Shown here: one piece after another, positions 22,068 to 23,519 of the stretch
Layout of the letters: each line of letters starts with the position of its first letter
Numbering within the stretch: position 1 is the first letter of the stretch
Source of the DNA: Didymodactylos carnosus
Lineage: Eukaryota; Rotifera; Eurotatoria; Philodinida; Philodinidae
DNA: 23,519 nt
Assembly (NCBI GenBank): GCA_905250885.1
Contig: CAJNOQ010002600.1
Coordinates: 1 to 23,519, forward strand
Direction of reading: 5' to 3'
Position numbers and translations under genes: made by a program
Notes under the pieces: generated by a model
Told to the model about the DNA's origin: nothing
What the model saw: the letters and a program-made list of their open reading frames with translations, nothing else
The model's database searches: none

Positions 22068-23519
22068 TATTATTAATGTGTTATCGATACTAATATTCAC
22101 TGTTTGGTTGCAACTAAAATTTATATTAAGTACTTGTGAGTGTGTGTACGTATATGTATGTTGATTTAGCATAAATTACTTGAAAAACTTAATTTAAATA
22201 CGCTCGGTTAAGCAACTAATAAAAGATTTGTAGATACTTGAAATGGACGATAAATAGTGCCAATAGGAAGAAAAACATGCGGATTAATTGAAAAGAAAGA
22301 GAACGTCAAATACACATTTTTTCGAAAATAGGTTTGTAACTATTTGATAGAGAAGGAAATCATGTCATAATGTGAAAAAGTGAATAAGAAGATCCAAAGA
22401 GCTATGAAGTACATACAGTCCGTTCGACAAAATGGATCACGATGTAAGAGTTCAAGTAAAAGTACGAGAATTAACATATAGTGGAAATTGGTACCCTTGT
22501 GATTTTAACTTAGAATAGCAATGCTGTCAGTCGAAATACTTCAAAATCAAAACTGTTAAACAAAAACACTGCGAGAAAAAACCACCGTAAAATAAGCATC
22601 CATTTTCGATTTTATTAATGATGTGTGAAACATCTCCAAGGTTATTTTTTAATAATTGATGAGACAAATGCATTTAAATTACGTTTAGAATCAGTATTCA
22701 TATAATAGTTGCAAATGAAATGATTGATGAAGATTAAAATGATTATGATTTCCAGTATTCGTGGAGAAGAACAGAAAATAGACTGTATAGCTTAAGTTTG
22801 TTTCGATCCATTTTTTAACTTATTGACATTTTGAAACATACAAATTATGTGATTAAATTACTAACACAGCCAAATATAAGGAATACACGCTATGAAACCT
22901 GAATGAAGAATCTTTTAGCTCTAAAGGAATTGTTAGAAAGGGATGAACAAGTGTAATCTACAGTATAATATAATTATTTGTTATTTCAACAAATGTTTCT
23001 TTAGCAAATCATTTGCATTTGTCCCAACGAAGGTATGATCTATTCAAGCAAATTAATAATTTAGTTACTCATATAGAACTCAAGCTTTAGTATCAATCAT
23101 CTAGTAAAGGGTCGAAGCACCCGTCTTTTCTTTAAGATACGTTCGGAACTTATTAACAAAGACCGGGAAGCACTATTCCAAATGTCAGGCCCACAGGTCG
23201 TTTCTCGATCTCTACCAGTTTGACCATTAACTAAATTAGTTGTTTTTGCCAGAAGAATGATATCAAGAAAAAGGACAAAAACAAAGTGAGAAAATCTTAG
23301 TTGAATATAAAGATAGCTTCCATAATTAATGTACAATAACAACTAGGCGTGGACGGATCTGTCCAAATCTTAGTTTCTTCCAAAGTCATTGCTTGACAAG
23401 AAAAAAGAAAAAGCTTTTTTCTTCTAGATTTTTGTGAATTTTATTATAAACATATAAAATATGTTCTTTCACTAAGTTAGAGTAAAGGATAGCGAGACAT
23501 AATAGATAAGCAAAAAAAA
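22068..23519. other. Non-coding stretch, mirror of 1-1452
   Basis: Identical to its partner in reverse complement and ends in eight A residues at the window edge. No telomere-like tandem repeat is seen. No gene is supported. Confidence 0.55.

Larger units (their letters stand above)
11951..23519 (-). repeat. Right arm of the giant inverted repeat (11,569 bp)
   Basis: This is the reverse complement of 1-11569 and holds the same genes and repeats in opposite order and orientation. It runs exactly to the last base of the window, ending in eight A residues that mirror the eight T residues at the start. No flanking single-copy DNA is visible on either side, so the true outer ends of the palindrome cannot be seen. 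Confidence 0.97.

Noticed and set aside
1..23519. tRNA, rRNA, CRISPR array, bacterial operon or telomeric repeats
   Set aside because: I looked for T-loop words with matching acceptor stems, regular spaced repeats, ribosome-binding sites and short tandem telomere units and found none. The genes are eukaryotic.

Overview
The whole window is one giant inverted repeat. The base at position i is the complement of the base at 23520-i from both ends inward. The left arm covers 1-11569 and the right arm 11951-23519. Between them lies a single-copy spacer of 381 bp (11570-11950). Every open frame has a mirror partner with the same protein at exactly mirrored coordinates, so the arms differ by no net insertion or deletion at any of those points. 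Stretches I compared base by base, including homopolymer runs, were identical.

The organism looks eukaryotic and animal-like. The DNA is AT-rich, the non-coding stretches are long and repeat-rich, and there are no operons or ribosome-binding sites. The only two convincing genes are eukaryotic: a Rab11-like small GTPase ending in a CCX prenylation signal, and an ethanolamine/choline kinase family enzyme. Both are uninterrupted by introns. The kinase start codon sits 3 nt after a strong pyrimidine-tract/AG splice acceptor, which suggests spliced-leader trans-splicing. Large gene-bearing palindromes, compact genes and trans-splicing together make a bdelloid rotifer (Adineta type) a plausible source. 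That is inference, not proof.

Layout of the left arm: 1-1452 non-coding; Rab11-like GTPase on + (1453-2106); non-coding; an imperfect inverted-repeat element (3191-4915) with a 407-bp TIR element inserted in one of its arms (3381-3787); non-coding; ethanolamine kinase on - (6089-7246), convergent with the Rab gene. Three further imperfect inverted repeats follow (8218-9000, 9752-10274, 10746-11444), and then the spacer. The right arm is the same in reverse, so the two kinase copies are transcribed outward from the centre and the two Rab copies inward from the ends.

The genes act in different processes (vesicle traffic and phosphatidylethanolamine synthesis), and I see no functional link between them. 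The unusual feature is the architecture: one fresh 11.6-kb palindrome whose arms each carry four older, diverged, smaller inverted repeats. Two readings must be kept apart. One is a real recent fold-back duplication or gene-converted palindrome in the genome. The other is a chimera from amplification, sequencing or assembly, which the perfect identity and the exact end-to-end fit of the arms to the window make a serious possibility.
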